Positions 1 through 9,225 of a DNA stretch of 64,000 nt are shown here, in pieces (position 1 is the stretch's first letter; every line of letters starts with the position of its first letter). The position numbers and the translations under genes were made by a program. The notes beneath the pieces are model-generated. The model was not told where the DNA came from, made no database searches, and was given only the letters and a program-made list of their open reading frames with translations. Source of the stretch: Ustulina deusta (Eukaryota > Ascomycota > Sordariomycetes > Xylariales > Xylariaceae); the NCBI GenBank assembly GCA_023159155.1, contig JAJNNX010000003.1, forward strand, positions 558,001 to 622,000, given 5' to 3'.

Positions 1-894
1 TAGCATCAAATGCAAGAAATTAGTAGTCCTCGTGGACCGCTTCAAACCCGTTCGATTATTCCTAAAATAGCCAATTACATAACTTGGCTTGTGACACCAG
101 ATAAGCTTCAAGAAGTAGATCCCGCCACACCTTGGTTCGCAAGACAGCTCGCAACACTGCGATTTAACACGAGAGTAAATCTCTCCATTGGACTATCTAA
201 AGTTAGGGTTTACGCCTCCTTACCCGCTGACTGGTGGTACTCAAGCAAACTTGGTAAAGTTTGACCCTCCCAAGAAGGTTTTCGCTTTACCCATCTACAA
301 TACACACGCTAATGTCGAGAATCTTGAAGTGTACTATCATTGTAATATTCTGCAAAGAGGTGCATTATTGTCTGTGACCTTCCAGCCGGGGGTGTAAACT
401 GGAGGCCTCCCCGTTCTTCCAGTTTGGCGAGCGGCTTTAATCAATACTTCTAATCTTAAGATCAGCAGTCATATCTATAGTACACCTCATGCTCTCCACT
501 TTGCAGAAAGGGGCTTAAACAAGGAAAATACGCATTTACGCAACTTTATATTGACTGTACATTGTACCCCTGGCTACACAGTCTCAGATTGAGGGGATGT
601 CTGGTGATGCTATTTGGCCCTCATCTCTCTTTCACGTCGGGCCCTTGCTGCCGCCTCCCACTATAGGAATCTATAATATCAAGATGCGACATCGCATATA
701 GATGGAGAATATCAAAGAACTTGAAAATGACCATACGCCAGTGCCTCGGTAAACATAGATAGATAGAGAACCCAGCGTATATAAACCGAATCTAACAGCT
801 GTCCAAATTTCCATCCAACTAAATCTGATCTGGTGATCTAACAGTTGATAGTACATGATATCCCATCCTTAGCATCATAGACATTTCTATCGCC
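1..894. other. Intergenic, no gene recognised
   Basis: Only short unsupported ORFs are present and none has a recognisable motif. The last ~200 bp are probably the promoter and leader of the endoglucanase at 895. A gene reaching in from the left edge cannot be excluded. Confidence 0.5.
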
Positions 895-2428
895 ATGAAG
901 CCCGCGATTGCTTCAACTGCGACCTTAGTCGCGAGTGTATCTGCACTGCCACACGCGAACCCTTCCACGTCCGTAAATGCTGCTCATAGAGATTGGAGCT
1001 TCTCACGAGAGTATGGGAGTAAAGTCTACGGGATATCGAGTTCGTATATTCTCCGATTCGCAGTATTATTCCATGACACTAAAGTATAGCCATGACCAAC
1101 TTCAGATCGAGCAGCTGGTGTCCAGTACTTTGGTGTCAACATCGCTGGGTTCGATTTCGGGTGTGCGACAGATGTGAGCAAATCCTCTTGCGATCCTTTC
1201 CATGAAAATAAAGCTAACAAGAATTAGGGAACTTGCGTTACGACTAAAGTATACCCACCCCTGGCAGCACTTGGTGGTCCTGATGGGTGAGACTTCGCAT
1301 AATTATCCAACCCAGCGACAAGATCTATATGCTTACACACGGTTTAGGGGAGGTCAAATGTCGCACTTCGTAAATGATAAATCTATGAACATTTTCCGAC
1401 TACCCGTAGGATGGCAGTACGTATTTTCAGTTATTTACTCGGCGTCCTGGCATGTTTTTGCCATCCCATCCCATATGTTTCTAAATAATCTCGAGCCCAA
1501 TCCTCAACCAACACCTCGTATACTTTCTATATCTGACAATTTCTAACTTGCTATCTGATAGATTCCTCGTAAACAACCAGCTAGGAGGCACGCTTGATTC
1601 CAATAACTTTGACCAGTTCGACCAGCTTGTCAAAGCATGCTTGGGTACCGGTGCTACTTGCATTATTGATGTGAGCGATCAAAACCGGCGTCTTCTTATG
1701 ATTTCCAGTCACTGATCCAAGATAACTCGTAGATCCACAACTACGCCCGTTGGAATGGGCAGATTATCGGACAAGGCGGCCCAACCGACGACGAATTCGC
1801 CAATCTCTGGAGCCAGCTGGCGACGAAATATGCTTCTGAGGAGAAGATCATGTTCGGGCTCATGAATGAACCTCATAATGTACCAGACATCGACGCATGG
1901 GCGAAGAGCGCGCAAGCTGCCGTGACGGCAATCCGCCAGGCCGAGACGGAGGCCAGCGGCTCGGCACACACGATCTTGATTCCAGGCAACGACTGGACCT
2001 CGGCAGCGGCTTTTCCAACGAACAGCGGTCCCGCCCTCTTGAGCGTTGTGAACCCGGATAACACCACGACAGGGCTCGTATTCGATGTGCATAAGTATTC
2101 AGACAGTGACAACTCGGGAACGCACACGGATTGCACGACGGACAATATCTCGTCGGCGTTCGCACCGCTCGCAGACTGGCTTCGCACCAACAAGAGACAG
2201 GCCATAAACACGGAAATGGGCGGCGGTAACACGGAGTCCTGCGAGAAGTATATCTGCGACCAGATAGCATATCTTAACGAGAACGCTGATGTCTACTTGG
2301 GTTACGTTGGCTGGGCGGCAGGGTCATTCGATCCTCAGACTTATGAGCTCAGTGAAGTTCCGACGAAGAGCGGCGATGCCTGGACTGATAGCTCTCTAGT
2401 TCAGGCGTGTTTCAAGAAGTCTGTTTAA
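895..2428 (+). CDS. Secreted GH5 endoglucanase (cellulase), six exons
   Basis: Predicted to cleave internal beta-1,4 bonds of cellulose outside the cell. My model is join(895..1018,1115..1173,1228..1286,1348..1416,1562..1670,1733..2428), 371 aa, with all phases consistent; the 1019-1114 intron boundaries are the least certain. An N-terminal signal peptide is visible (residues ~1-18). The mature protein starts with GVQYFGVNIAGFDFGC, a hallmark of fungal EGII-type GH5 (subfamily 5) enzymes. The catalytic acid/base is E186 in MNEPHN and the nucleophile is E301 in NTEMGGGN; DVHKY and YLGYVGWAAGSF are also conserved. There is no cellulose-binding module and no Ser/Thr linker, so it is a catalytic-domain-only enzyme. 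It stands alone, far from core genes. Family assignment is very secure; substrate is inferred from the family. Confidence 0.93.
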
Positions 2429-2922
2429 GAAGCGTGGTTTGGGGCCCGAGTTCTCATACGGGCGAGCCGAGTTAGGTAATAACGAGGGGCACAAAGGCGA
2501 GTTGATGTGAAATGAAAGTTCGAAACATTCTAATTTTTCTCTTGCTTAATAAAGACTTATACATGTAACAAAACCAATCAACCTGCTGGCCAACTTGTTT
2601 AACAACCTGACCTTTAGCACAGCGACCATATCCCAAGTATATCAGGGCACTATAGGCCTGTTAGCTACTCAAGGGACATCATTGGTATCTTCATGATTAT
2701 CACGAAACTTGAATTTCGGGATCAAGTTGCTGCCACGAATTGTTAGATACAGGGGTGCTGCAGGATCACTGGCGTAAACCCGGCAACGGGAGTAGCTAGC
2801 TGTAAAGGATCTAAAAGGGTAGACCTAAAAGCACGTAATGCTTATTGGATTTAACGCTTGGTTAATAGTGTGACAACGAGCCCCTGAGTTACTTATGAGG
2901 GGATCGCCTAGTTATATAAGTA

Positions 2923-2951
2923 CTTGGCTTAAAGGGTGTGGCTAAGCCAAG
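2923..2951. repeat. Inverted repeat, 9-bp arms
   Basis: CTTGGCTTA at 2923-2931 is matched by TAAGCCAAG at 2943-2951 around an 11-bp loop. It lies alone in AT-rich intergenic DNA. No role is evident. Confidence 0.6.
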
Positions 2952-3114
2952 AATTCTGTACATAACAACAGTAAACAACGTGATCTTTATAGGAATACGT
3001 GGCTAGATCTACATCAATAAAACCTAACGTATTCTGACAGGCTGAAGTACCGTTAATTACAAGTAGTGATGTGGGAAATAGTAAATAGAGCGTGCTAGCA
3101 TAGGGAAATACTTA

Positions 3115-3385
3115 CCTTACCCTTATACTAGGAGACGCCAAACCTACACTTCTTGGCATAATTATAAATATGAGTATTAGGAAACCTAACAATCAAGATA
3201 GAATGCAAATTTGTCATTCAACGCAAATGCTAGCTAGGGGCTAGTTGCTGGCCCTTTGTAATACAACAAAGCAGAGCATGGCGTTTTATACACCTCCCAT
3301 ATTTAAAGCCACCTTGTGGCTTTCCCTTATCTCAAGCCACTTTATTCTACACACACCACTACGACTACTGAACTTGGTCCCAGCT
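3115..3385. repeat. Diverged dispersed repeat, copy A
   Basis: It shares the order of blocks with copy B: ACTAGGAGA, then CCAAACCTACACTT, an AATCAAG block, GCTAGCTAG, then GCCACC..GTGGC followed by CCACTTTATTC. The match is clearly worse than between copies B and D. Type of element unknown. Confidence 0.5.
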
Positions 3386-4254
3386 TTAACCCTGAGTACC
3401 AACCATCACCACCTACCACCGCCTTTTTTTATTTTTATTTTTAATTTTTAGGCAATCTGTAAACACAGCAAAGTTAGTACTAACTCGCCTGCTAAGAAGC
3501 TGTAATGGATAAGGAGCAACGGAAGCTAGAATGCTTCATTAGATCATCATTAGAGCTGGCTTCGCTTAAATAAATGGGCACGTGGTGGCCATACCTCCGT
3601 CTTACAAGCTCTTAGCATGGTATGATGACATGATGCACTAAGTTAGAAGCTCTACGCCCTTTCGAGAGTCTCGATGGGGGGGGATGGTGTCGGAAACAGG
3701 GTAACAGCACAGGCGGACTGGTTCGCCCTGGCTCCACCATGGGCCTCGCGAGTTTGCCTTGCAGTTTCTGTGTGTAGGTCGCGTCCTAATGTTGTCGTAT
3801 TTAGAACCTTATGTCGCAACGGACAAGCCTTTCTAGCTCATTCCGTCTAAATCTCCCCCTTCCTGGCTGCGGATGGGATGTACCGGCGATAGCGGTGTTG
3901 CTATTATACTAATCTTGCCCAGCATAGTGTGCTAGTTGTTGGAGGATTTGTCCCCTTGCACTTTTCTGCTGGGCAATCTACTGTTACATCTTCGACACGT
4001 CTATACTACACTATAATATACCGAAACAGTCGACAGATGACCTGCAAGCTGCAACCCTCTGAAACGACTGTACTGCTGACTGAACCAATAGACGTCTTGG
4101 CTGGCAATTTCTCACCATCGCGTGCCACGAACATCAAGTTGAGCTTAATAATAATACTGTCACCTTCGGTGGCGTGGGCCCGCGAGTCCGTGACCCTCCG
4201 CATCTGTTTGTACGCCCCTTGTGGCATGTCTCATCATACAACGCTATAGACTAT

Positions 4255-4575
4255 GTATTGAAGTGGGCGACCGTAAATAGCGGTTCACAAATCATAGAGA
4301 CATTACAGCGCCCCTGCACTAGGAGATAGGCCGAACCTACACTTCCTAGCATAGTAATCACTCTATTCTCTCGGGGAATCAATTGATCAAGTGTAGCAAA
4401 TAAGAAATCCGAATTCATTCGCAGTTGCTGCTATGTTGTACATGCCCCCTTCCAAAATTGGCATGAAAATCAACGCCCATGATGTTTATATCCTATACGA
4501 GTAAAGCCACCAAGTAGCTTATGCATGTACTAAACCCCGGTAATCCACTCATACCACTTCAGTATCAACCACTCT
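4255..4575. repeat. Diverged dispersed repeat, copy B (matches 61.7 kb)
   Basis: By eye about 170 bp (4262-4440) align well with 61735-61912, including CAGCGCCCCTGCACTAGGAG and CGGGGAATCAATTGATCAAG. The right part (4500-4575) repeats the GCCACC/CCACTCATACCACTTCA block of copies A and C. Inside it, CTAGGA..TAGG..CCTA..TCCTAG forms a nested inverted repeat. No ORF. Confidence 0.65.
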
Positions 4576-5004
4576 TACTGCTTTCTCGGATGACTAAGGC
4601 TGCCAGTTCCTAATCTGAGTGGTTGAATATATAGATAGTCATGCAATGGTATCGCTAAGTAGTACTTAAAATAAAAACATGGCTGACTAATATTAGCGTG
4701 TGAAAAAATGTCATAATTTACGCAACACATTTACAAAGAGCACTGGAACACGCTTACACACAATATACAATGTATTAATTGCAACTGTTTATTCTAAATT
4801 CCTCCATTATCTTTTATTTTTATTACCAATGGTGATTATTACATGGGCGGTTTATTAGGGTGTTTAGTTGATCTCTAAGGTGTGCTGTTTAGTTGGCTTC
4901 GGCCTATTTGATCAAAGGTGGCTCACCAACCTTTTTGGGGTGTTGAAGGTATTATGATCCTTCTAGCTAGTGTCGAGAGTATTCCCCATGGTGTTTTATC
5001 CTCC

Positions 5005-5170
5005 CATACTAGCATAGCCACCAGGTGGCTTGAGCATGTGCTTGCTTATGTAATCCACTCACACCACTTCATTAGACAAGGAGATAGGCCCTACACTTCC
5101 CAGTATAATTACTAGACTTTTTAATAGGGGAACTAGACACTCATAATAGAACGCAGTTGACTAGCTAAAA
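5005..5170. repeat. Diverged dispersed repeat, copy C (blocks reordered)
   Basis: The GCCACCAGGTGGC and CCACTCACACCACTTCA block comes first here and AGGAGATAGGCCCTACACTTC follows, the reverse of the order in copies A and B. This could mean a tandem or circularly permuted unit. No ORF. Confidence 0.5.
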
Positions 5171-5841
5171 GAGTGTCTGGTGAAGTTCTAATACAGAGAC
5201 TGACCAGATTGACCCTGTTGGCTAGACAGTTCCATAATCAGCTACTTATACTCAACTCCCTTTTCTTCACTATTGATTTATGAATACACATCGTGTTGTG
5301 CCTTAGGCAATTCTAATGTACCTTTGTGCCTTATTATCGAACAGAAACGCGCATCGAGATGACGCCCTGCTTAGTAGAGTGAAATGTCATGTCCTTACCA
5401 CAAATGAGCTCAAGCGTATCGGCTAGCAATAATTAGCACAGTTACGAAAATTCGAAGATATGATGTAAGTCGGGAATCTTTCTGACAGATCTGATGTTGC
5501 TCCTAGTTTCCCTGCTAAGTGCAAGCATCTTCTTGTATTCCGTCTAGACCCTGGATGTCAGGAGTTCAAGAACCGGAGTTACAGCCTTGGTAAAATCTGA
5601 CTCAAGACTTCCTTCTCTACGCTGTTGAGAGGCATGCGGTTGAAATATGATTAGGGGAAGCCAAGGCTATCGACAGTGTTGACCTATTTCATATACACAT
5701 GATCGGTGGTTGGTATGGAGGTTAGGACCAGAAGTTCTAGGATCCAAACTTGAAGTGTCTTAACCACTTGCGGCCCTCCCGAAGCCGAAAGTCCCACCTT
5801 AGGCGACCGAGATTGGGGCTATCACGGAAAAAAAAACGACG

Positions 5842-5973
5842 CCGTTAATCCCATGAGTGGATTAACGGTATATATGGGGCACTCCGCGACAGGGGCTGGC
5901 TTGAATAATATAATTCGCGGAGCCCACATTCTCACGTCACGACCCCTTCCGATGGATAATTTTGGAGACGTGA
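5842..5973. repeat. Cluster of three inverted repeats
   Basis: CCGTTAATCC (5842-5851) pairs perfectly with GGATTAACGG (5859-5868). CTCCGCGA (5882-5889) pairs with TCGCGGAG (5915-5922). TCACGTC (5932-5938) pairs with GACGTGA (5967-5973). It could be a miniature inverted-repeat element or a group of palindromic regulatory sites at the left border of the RiPP locus. Confidence 0.6.
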
Positions 5974-6689
5974 TATTATGAAAGAAGTGCCAGAATAGTG
6001 AAGGAGGTTCAACAACCCGAGAAGGGCTTAACCTCGATACACTTCGTTATATCTTCTCTCATTCCGAAAGTACCACGTTCGTCTCCCTTCCCTCCAGCGT
6101 CCCGAATACCAGTTCTAGAGGTCTCGACGAGGTCAAAATGGGGTTCCACCTTAAAAGCCCTCAAGAGCTCCAAGAGCCCGCTAAAAGAAACCGGAGGCAA
6201 CCCTAACGTGCTCGGAGTAGGATGTATCATCGTCTTGCTCTAGCCATTTAGACACATTACTACGGACATGCGCACAACGATCTCAGGGAATGATATTCTC
6301 ATTATCCAGAAATTGGTTGTAAGTAGATGCTACAGGCTCTGGGCTAGAGACGAGGGGTATGTGCTCGCTTAGTTACACACGACAGGACCATATAACACGC
6401 GGTTCCACGAGCGAGAGAAAATGATCTACTATTATTATTCTTGGAAAATACAATTATCGCTGAATTTCATTCGCAGAACTGGGTAAACCACATTCGTTTA
6501 CTATGGATGTGTCTGAGCGTATGCTTGAAACCAGTAGGCTGGCTGGTGGATGACGCCGAGCCCGCTTTCCTCGAAGAGAAGTTCAACATATTGAAAGTAT
6601 GACAATAAAGGGGAAGAAGCAGAAATATATCTCCACTTGCAGATGCGTCTACGTCACGATACTCCACGTCACATCTTAGCGCTTGGAGG
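5974..6689. other. Intergenic, no gene recognised
   Basis: Only short ORFs on both strands (for example 5998-6243) with no recognisable family. Part of it may be the lost 5' end of the UstYa-like relic that follows. Confidence 0.4.
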
Positions 6690-7258
6690 CGTGTTGCTGA
6701 GCTCTGGTTTCTTCCACGGTAGCCGCTCCCCAGCTCAGCTACAACGTTCTTGGTGTAAGTCTATCAAGTAAACTAGGCCTCTCCTCGCTAACCCAGGGCT
6801 GATGAGGTCGTACCTCCTTTTCAGGACCTCATCGAGTACGAAGTGAGTGCCGAGCACGGAATAGATCCTTGCCATTACAGCGTATATTCTGGTCCTCCCT
6901 CAGAACAGGAGGAGGCTTGGGGTCGCTTGGTCACATGTGCATCATTCAGAAAACACTAGATTCGGATATTAGGCGATGAGGAACTAAATGCCCTGCAGCT
7001 GTCTATTTCAACATTAGCCGTGATGAGTTGACAAGGACCGGAGAGGCGTTCGAAGATATCATCGAGCTCACAGGAGGCGGTTATCCTGCCAGCGCCATAG
7101 AAGTCTAGACCACCAACACGGCAGTTTTACGGCCATACGACAAGGATTCAAAGCCATGGACAGTATTTCAAAGAATGAAAGAAAGGCAATGAGTGTTACA
7201 AGCAATGCCCTAATGTAAGCGATTTTTCTCGATTTCGTCAAACTAGAATAGTGCACGA
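6690..7258 (+). pseudogene. Degenerate UstYa/DUF3328-like gene (relic)
   Basis: Fragments in the plus direction resemble the UstYa oxidase family. After a plausible acceptor at about 6829, a stretch reads LIEYEV and then YSGPPSEQEEAWGRL, the family's GPPSxExxxAW region. Further on come FNISRDELTRTG and ELTGGGYPASAIEV, which correspond to the region just before the family's first HxxHC motif. At that point the frame hits a stop (7107-7109), and the bases beyond spell only a damaged remnant of the metal-binding motif, lacking the Leu and Cys codons. The downstream HC..R..MC motif was not found. It converges on the flavin monooxygenase gene. I read it as a broken third copy; an unusual intron arrangement cannot be ruled out. 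Confidence 0.5.
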
Positions 7259-7292
7259 TGAGCAAGCTGAGATACAGAAGTGGTGGGGGGTT

Positions 7293-8813
7293 TTACGCCG
7301 AGAAATGCAGATCACTTGTATAGTCTCCCCATCGAGCGTGAACGTAATCGATGGGTGGACGATTCCTAGGTTTCCAGTTCCCTGCCATTCCATACACCGG
7401 CAGATTGTCGTCAGCTGCGAGTGCATACGATGAACTTAGTTGCCACATACGTTGTGTACCAGTTGCTGCTTCAGGAGAAACTCGAGCCACAGCCGACTTC
7501 TTGCCACTTTTCTCCATGTGTTTCAAAAGCCTAGTAAGAACGATCGCTGTGTCGTCGACGCCGAGAGTCCAGGCGTGGTTTGTGTATCCGAGCATGAACA
7601 TCATGTTTGGGACGGAATCCAACATGGCTCCGTTCCAGATGAACCGCTTTCTCCACGAGATTGGCGACCCATCAGCCTTCAAATCAATCTTTCCGCCCAT
7701 TGCCATGCGGAGGCCTGTTGCGGTGACAATAATGTCAGCAGCGATCACCTCACCGCTTTTCATGCGGATTGCATCCTCAGTCACTGTTTCAATTTTCCCA
7801 GTAACGATTTCAACATTTGGTAGGTGCAGCGCTTTGTAGAATGCAGCGTCCGAGTCCAGGCAGATGCGTTGCTCCCAAGGATTATACCGTGGTTTGAAAT
7901 GAGTATCAAAGTCAACATTCTTCGGTAGTTGCGCCACGATGTTTTCCCGAAGCCCAGCTCTGACAACATCGGGTAGGTAGTGGCACAGGAGTACAAACAG
8001 GTAGAGTAAAACGATGGAACAAATACGTCGGCAGAGGTTGACGAGTGATTTCGGAAGAAAACTTGGAGCCCATCTGGTGTTCGGGGTGGCCACTATATAG
8101 GTTGGGCTTCGCTGAATCATGGTAACTTGAGTGGCTCTATCGGGCAGTGCGGGTAAGAGACTGACAGCGGTGGCGCCGCTCCCTATGATGGCGATCTTCT
8201 TTTTGGTGTAATCAAGGCCCTTTGGCCAGAATTGCGGATTCACCACCTCACCTGTAAAAGATATTAGAGTAGTCGGTCCCCAATATTTGAACAGCGATCA
8301 AACCAGCATGCCTTTGAAAGAGTCTAAGCCGGTAATAATAGGTTGAAGTGGGGATTCATAATCATAGTAGCCAGTGCCGAAGACAACCCAGCGAGAGTTG
8401 ATCCTCTTGGTTTCTTTATCGCCATGGGCAACTGACAAAGTCCAAGATCGGTCTGCCGAAGACCAGTTCGCAGACAAGACTTGGTGGCGAAAGCGGATGA
8501 ATTGGTCCAGATGGTACTTTGACACAGCATCCGTAAGATACTCCATGATTTGGTCTCCTGTGGCGATGGGGTAGTCGAAAGGCCAAGGTTGCCACGAAAA
8601 TCCCAAAGTGTCCATCTCGGAATCGGATCGCACTCCAGGGTATCGATATAGATCCCAGGTCCCGCCAATGTTCTCGCGAGCCTCGAGGATCGCAAAATTG
8701 AGGTGAGGTAGCTCTGTCAGTAACCGGTATGCACAGTTGATGCCGGATATTCCTGCTCCGACGATGATAACATCAAAGGCTTCAACATCGGAAGACGAGA
8801 ATAGAGGTGCCAT
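7293..8813 (-). CDS. FAD/NAD(P)-dependent monooxygenase (Baeyer-Villiger/FMO type)
   Basis: Flavoprotein that would insert one oxygen atom into a small-molecule or peptide substrate using NADPH and O2. About 486 aa. The FAD-binding GxGxxG (VIIVGAGISGINCAYRLL) is at the N-terminus. GGTWDLYRYPGVRSD, typical of Baeyer-Villiger enzymes, follows, and the NADPH-binding IAIIGSGATAVSLLP is in exon 2. The single intron is ambiguous. A GC-AG model (exons 7293-8251 and 8312-8813) gives FKGEVVNPQFWP, which fits the fingerprint FxGxxxHxxxW exactly except that His is Asn. A GT-AG model (7293-8246, 8304-8813) shifts the spacing by one. An internal hydrophobic stretch (LYLFVLLCHYL) may be a membrane anchor. 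Ustiloxin clusters contain flavin monooxygenases of this broad class (UstF1/F2), so a role in the RiPP locus is plausible but inferred. Confidence 0.87.
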
Positions 8814-9225
8814 CTTAGATGCACGCTGACGCTAGTATAAATTCGAGGGATTCCGTTCTGTGGCGTTTCTGTGCTGGCGTTAGTGGCACAAGAAAGAAGA
8901 CTAAAAGCCTGACAGTGAGATTGGAGACTGATCAGATTCAACCACCTACCCAGGCATGCGATGTATTGGTTGCATCTAGGGTATGATACGTCTCGGGTAT
9001 GATACAGTATCATTCCTGTGCGCCACAGAGCCACACTTACAAGCCACAAAAGCCACAAAAACCACAGTCCGAACAGTCGTAAGACGCAGGGACCGAAGCC
9101 CCTAAGACATCCGATTAAGTAGGTACCTAGGTAAGTAGGTAAGTACCTAGGAGCGTCAAGTCTTCCCCTCTCGCCAATTCTACCCCATTGGGAGCGCCAT
9201 TGCCCCTCTCCTGACAATTGCTCAA

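Larger units (their letters stand above)
2429..5820. other. Gene-poor AT-rich region with decayed repeats
   Basis: No credible coding region is present. It holds three diverged copies of one non-coding repeat (listed separately), the hairpin at 2923-2951 and short AT-rich runs. The base composition and the many stops in all frames fit old, mutated transposon debris, but I could not calculate a RIP index. Confidence 0.6.

Noticed and set aside
1860..2270. Minus-strand ORFs of 119-136 aa opposite the endoglucanase
   Set aside because: Shadow frames of the GC-rich last exon; no motif.
7351..7839. Plus-strand ORF of 162 aa opposite the monooxygenase
   Set aside because: Antisense shadow of a conserved coding exon.
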